Shown piece by piece: positions 61,901 through 64,000 of a DNA stretch of 64,000 nucleotides. The notes beneath the pieces are model-generated. The model saw only the letters and a list, made by a program, of their open reading frames with translations. It had not been told where the DNA came from and made no database searches. Source of the stretch: UTCHB3 sp964625575 (GTDB taxonomy: Bacteria; Bacteroidota; Ignavibacteria; Ignavibacteriales; Ignavibacteriaceae); contig CAZVBQ010000003.1 of NCBI GenBank assembly GCA_964625575.1, positions 124,001-188,000 of the forward strand. Reading direction: 5' to 3'. Positions within the stretch are counted from its first letter, which is position 1. Each line of letters starts with the position of its first letter. Position numbers and translations under genes: made by a program.

Positions 61901-61923
61901 TTTCAAAAATTTGAAACGGTTAA
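61901..61923. promoter_or_regulatory. Operator-like site B upstream of the regulator gene
   Basis: TTTCAAA-aa-TTTGAAA palindrome followed by CGG and TTAA, ending 14 nt before the regulator ATG. On the minus strand a TTG-20 nt-TAATTTTA promoter-like pair lies immediately upstream, so a bound protein would cover the transcription start. Confidence 0.65.
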
Positions 61924-61996
61924 AATTAAGCAAACGCTTACATCTGTGCAAGTAATTTTTCGACTTTTGTTCATTATTTGAAAATACGGGTGTCGC

Positions 61997-62032
61997 GGAC
62001 TCCCGTAAAGATCATAACCGGGCTGAGTCCGA
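61997..62032 (-). terminator. Hairpin after the PAS histidine kinase gene
   Basis: CGGACTCCCG (61997-62006) can pair with CGGG-ct-GAGTCCG (62020-62032), one 2-nt bulge, 36 nt beyond the kinase stop. No U-run follows, so the call is tentative. Confidence 0.4.
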
Positions 62033-62067
62033 TGCACGACAGGATTACTCTTGCACGATGTTCTCGG

Positions 62068-63207
62068 TTACCTCTCCAGCCTTAAGGGATAAGTCGCTTT
62101 AAATGTGGTACCTTTCTCATGGTTCGACTCAAAAGTGACAGTACCGTTCAAGTAGCGCTCCGAAAGAAGTTTCATGCTGTAAGTGCCCAATCCCCTTCCC
62201 TTCCCCTTGCTCGAGAAGGAACGGTTGAAAATCTGCAACTGGATATTTCGTGGCATGTAGGATCTGTTATTCACTTCGAAAACCACATTGCCATTCTCAG
62301 GCCTGCAAGACATGGTGATAACTGACTCAACCGGATCAGCTTCCAGAGCGTTTTTCAACATATTACCCAGAACCCGGCCGAGAAGACTACGGTCGGTTAT
62401 CATTTCAATATCGAAAAGTTCTCCGGTTTCTATCTTTTTGCCTTCCGCAACCACATGATTTTTAAAGAGCTCTATGGTTTCATAAACAAGGATGCGGGCG
62501 TTGATGTTACTCCGCCTTATCTCAAGGGAACCACCTTCCGCAGCGATCAACTGTTTCTGGGCCTGAATCTCTTCTATCAACCGTTTCGAGAGGTCTTGAA
62601 TGCTCTCACTGAAAATCGTAAGTTCCTCGGGATCAGCATCCCTGAGAATCTGCGTGTAACCGAGAATACCGCCGGCTGTGTTAAGTATATCGTGGAAAAA
62701 TATCTTCTCGAGCGCCTGTTTTCTTTTTTCGTTCGAAATATCGGCAATGGTGAAAACTGTGAAATCTTCCCCTTCAATTGCCATTCTGGTCGATTTTACT
62801 CTCAGGTCGAGGGCGGTGCAATTGTCTCTTTGGGTGATTCGGCACTCTTGAAAGTCTTCAAGTTTGTCGTACTGGGTGTTTAGTATCGAAATCACGGCAC
62901 CGCAGGTTTTGCAAAATTCTGTTGTCCCGCATCCTGCCTCACTCTCGAAGGCGTGTTGGCAATTGATCGCCTCACCGGGCCTGAAACCTTTACTTAAAAA
63001 ATCATCGCCGGCATTAACATATTCCAGCAGACTTTTATTGGCAAAGACTATCTCACGCTCCTTGTTCAGGATCATTACATATTCGGGAATTGCATCGAGA
63101 ACTTTTGTCAGTTCGGTGTGATTCTTTAAGGTATTTATTTGGTAGAGAAGTATCTCTTGGGGGGTACGCTCAGGTGGAGCAAACTGTGTTTGAAGTGATG
63201 AACTCAT
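62068..63207 (-). CDS. PAS sensor histidine kinase with a conserved Cys cluster
   Basis: 379 residues, soluble. An N-terminal PAS domain (~32-160; AIPEYVMILNKEREIVFANKSLLEYV) contains C83, H85, C93, C99 and C102 (INCQHAFESEAGCGTTEFCK then TCG), possibly a metal or redox site. A dimerisation helix carries the phospho-acceptor His172 in FFHDILNTAGGI. The ATPase domain is complete: N-box LGNMLKNALEA and G-box SKGKGRGLGTYSMKLL. Unlike the hybrid protein at 18-21 kb, this kinase looks catalytically competent. No response-regulator gene is adjacent; the partner is unknown. Confidence 0.9.
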   Translation of the reverse strand: MSSSLQTQFAPPERTPQEILLYQINTLKNHTELTKVLDAIPEYVMILNKEREIVFANKSLLEYVNAGDDFLSKGFRPGEAINCQHAFESEAGCGTTEFCKTCGAVISILNTQYDKLEDFQECRITQRDNCTALDLRVKSTRMAIEGEDFTVFTIADISNEKRKQALEKIFFHDILNTAGGILGYTQILRDADPEELTIFSESIQDLSKRLIEEIQAQKQLIAAEGGSLEIRRSNINARILVYETIELFKNHVVAEGKKIETGELFDIEMITDRSLLGRVLGNMLKNALEADPVESVITMSCRPENGNVVFEVNNRSYMPRNIQLQIFNRSFSSKGKGRGLGTYSMKLLSERYLNGTVTFESNHEKGTTFKATYPLRLER

Positions 63208-63212
63208 GTGAC

Positions 63213-63250
63213 TTCACTAATTTTTTATTTGTTAATAACAAATTAGTGAA
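63213..63250. promoter_or_regulatory. Nested palindrome upstream of the histidine kinase
   Basis: Outer 11-bp arms TTCACTAATTT (63213-63223) and AAATTAGTGAA (63240-63250) enclose an inner 17-bp palindrome ATTTGTTA-A-TAACAAAT (63227-63243). It occupies nearly all of the 65-bp gap between the hemY-like stop and the kinase ATG, starting 5 nt from that ATG. Operator or leader hairpin. Confidence 0.5.
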
Positions 63251-63272
63251 TTTTTAGAAGTTACAGAAAATA

Positions 63273-64000
63273 TTAAGAGTTCTTTAAAAATTCTTTTACT
63301 TTTTCCGCTGCCGGCCTTGAGTTCTTGAAGCAGTCGCCTATCGAAATACCACCCCTGTAATTGCCACTGAAGAACAATCCGGGGTTTTCGCTCTCAACTT
63401 TGTCGAAATACTCTTCGTGTTTGTTGTATCCAAGATCGTACTGTGGAATTGCATTCTCCCACATTACAGATTTATGGAAAACAGGATCACCGTCAATTTT
63501 CATCAGTTTTTTGAACTCTTCGATCACTTTTCCATCGAGTTCATCACCGAATCTTCTGAAGATATCAGGATTTTTGGCTCCGCCAATGAACAAAGTAAAT
63601 GCTGCCTGAGAGTCAGAGCAGCGATTCACAAAGATTACCGAGCTCCAGATCGCTCCGAGGAAAATCTTCCGTTCATTTCCGGGGATCAAAAATCCGAATC
63701 CATCAAGTGGTGTGCGTATGTCACTCTTACGGAATGCCAGATACAATACTTTAACAGGGGGATGGTAGATCTCACTGAAGTGCCGGCTCAGGTTACGGTC
63801 GAACCCGCTGAATATACTCGCCGAAATATGAGCGGGAATTGTGGATAGCACCACATCACACCTTAAAGTGTTAACATCTTCACCCTTGCCATAAGTTATA
63901 AGCCAGCCACTGCCATCAGGCACCACTGACATTACCTTGCAATTATAAACGATCTTTTCAGGGAATTGAGCAGCGATGGTCTTTGGGAGTATCCCCATTC
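63273..64000 (-). CDS. hemY: Protoporphyrinogen/coproporphyrinogen oxidase (HemY/HemG-type), C-terminal part
   Basis: At least 241 codons; the 5' part lies beyond the right edge, and the Met at 63998 is probably internal because the FAD-binding N-terminus is missing. The visible region fits the flavin amine-oxidase family: VVLSTIPAHISASIF, the membrane-facing PPVKVLYLAFRKSD, ENAIPQYDLGYNKH and the C-terminal FAD motif GLFFSGNYRGGISIGDCFKNSR. HemY-type enzymes oxidise the porphyrinogen to porphyrin late in haem synthesis. Direct neighbours in the haem pathway, if any, are outside the window. Confidence 0.85.
   Translation of the reverse strand, partial: MGILPKTIAAQFPEKIVYNCKVMSVVPDGSGWLITYGKGEDVNTLRCDVVLSTIPAHISASIFSGFDRNLSRHFSEIYHPPVKVLYLAFRKSDIRTPLDGFGFLIPGNERKIFLGAIWSSVIFVNRCSDSQAAFTLFIGGAKNPDIFRRFGDELDGKVIEEFKKLMKIDGDPVFHKSVMWENAIPQYDLGYNKHEEYFDKVESENPGLFFSGNYRGGISIGDCFKNSRPAAEKVKEFLKNS

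Overview
The window is about 64 kb of a densely coded diderm genome, almost entirely on the minus strand. The best fit is the Ignavibacteriota/Chlorobi-Bacteroidota side of the FCB group. Two very large secreted proteins end in a type IX secretion (T9SS) type A sorting domain with the SQNYPNPFNPST signature. One good promoter has the Bacteroidota form (TTG, about 18 nt, TAnnTTTG). Many proteins are lipoproteins or outer-membrane barrels. There are no rRNA or tRNA genes, no IS elements and no CRISPR array, and no gap longer than 300 bases.

Layout, left to right: (1) 1-7492, two secreted giants, the first cut by the window edge. (2) 7.7-15.5 kb, housekeeping: an acyl-ACP synthetase/acyltransferase fusion, a membrane pyrophosphatase, the plus-strand rplU-rpmA-mdh operon, and a zinc alcohol dehydrogenase. 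(3) 15.6-17.2 kb, a GT39 glycosyltransferase on the plus strand. (4) 17.3-32.6 kb, a tightly packed eight-gene minus-strand operon that looks like a synthase-dependent exopolysaccharide machine. It encodes a KaiC-like ATPase, a TPR/beta-barrel exporter, a processive GT2 synthase, a small membrane protein, a GATase-like/NodB-like pseudo-deacetylase, an Fn3 lipoprotein, a PAS/HisKA/REC hybrid with a degenerate ATPase domain, and a second GT2. A GH9 glycanase lies directly upstream. (5) 32.7-37.8 kb, an M16 peptidase pair and an exported murein-peptide module (Tat-type dipeptide epimerase plus NlpC/P60). (6) 37.8-42.7 kb, a four-gene operon parallel to dlt in composition (SGNH protein, FAAL-like ligase, carrier protein, MBOAT), probably for acylating an envelope glycan. 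(7) 42.8-48.4 kb, an NfeD protease and a minus-strand run of lipoprotein, NamZ-like muramidase, NUDIX, ndk and sucD. (8) 48.6-51.8 kb, a T9SS-exported protein with a putative Cys-Gln thioester domain. (9) 52-61.9 kb, an operon for an acyl or hydrophobic substrate: SDR, atypical KAS III, SSS symporter, acyl-CoA ligase, duplicated lipoprotein, barrel protein and two alpha/beta hydrolases. A GbsR/MarR-type regulator lies upstream, and the regulator and the operon share a near-identical operator. (10) 62-64 kb, a PAS histidine kinase with a Cys cluster and the 3' end of a hemY-like gene.

The strongest candidates for undescribed biology are the regulated exopolysaccharide operon, in which three proteins have altered catalytic motifs; the dlt-like acylation operon; and the SDR/KAS III operon with its shared operator. 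All functions are inferred by reading the translated sequence; no database search was run.
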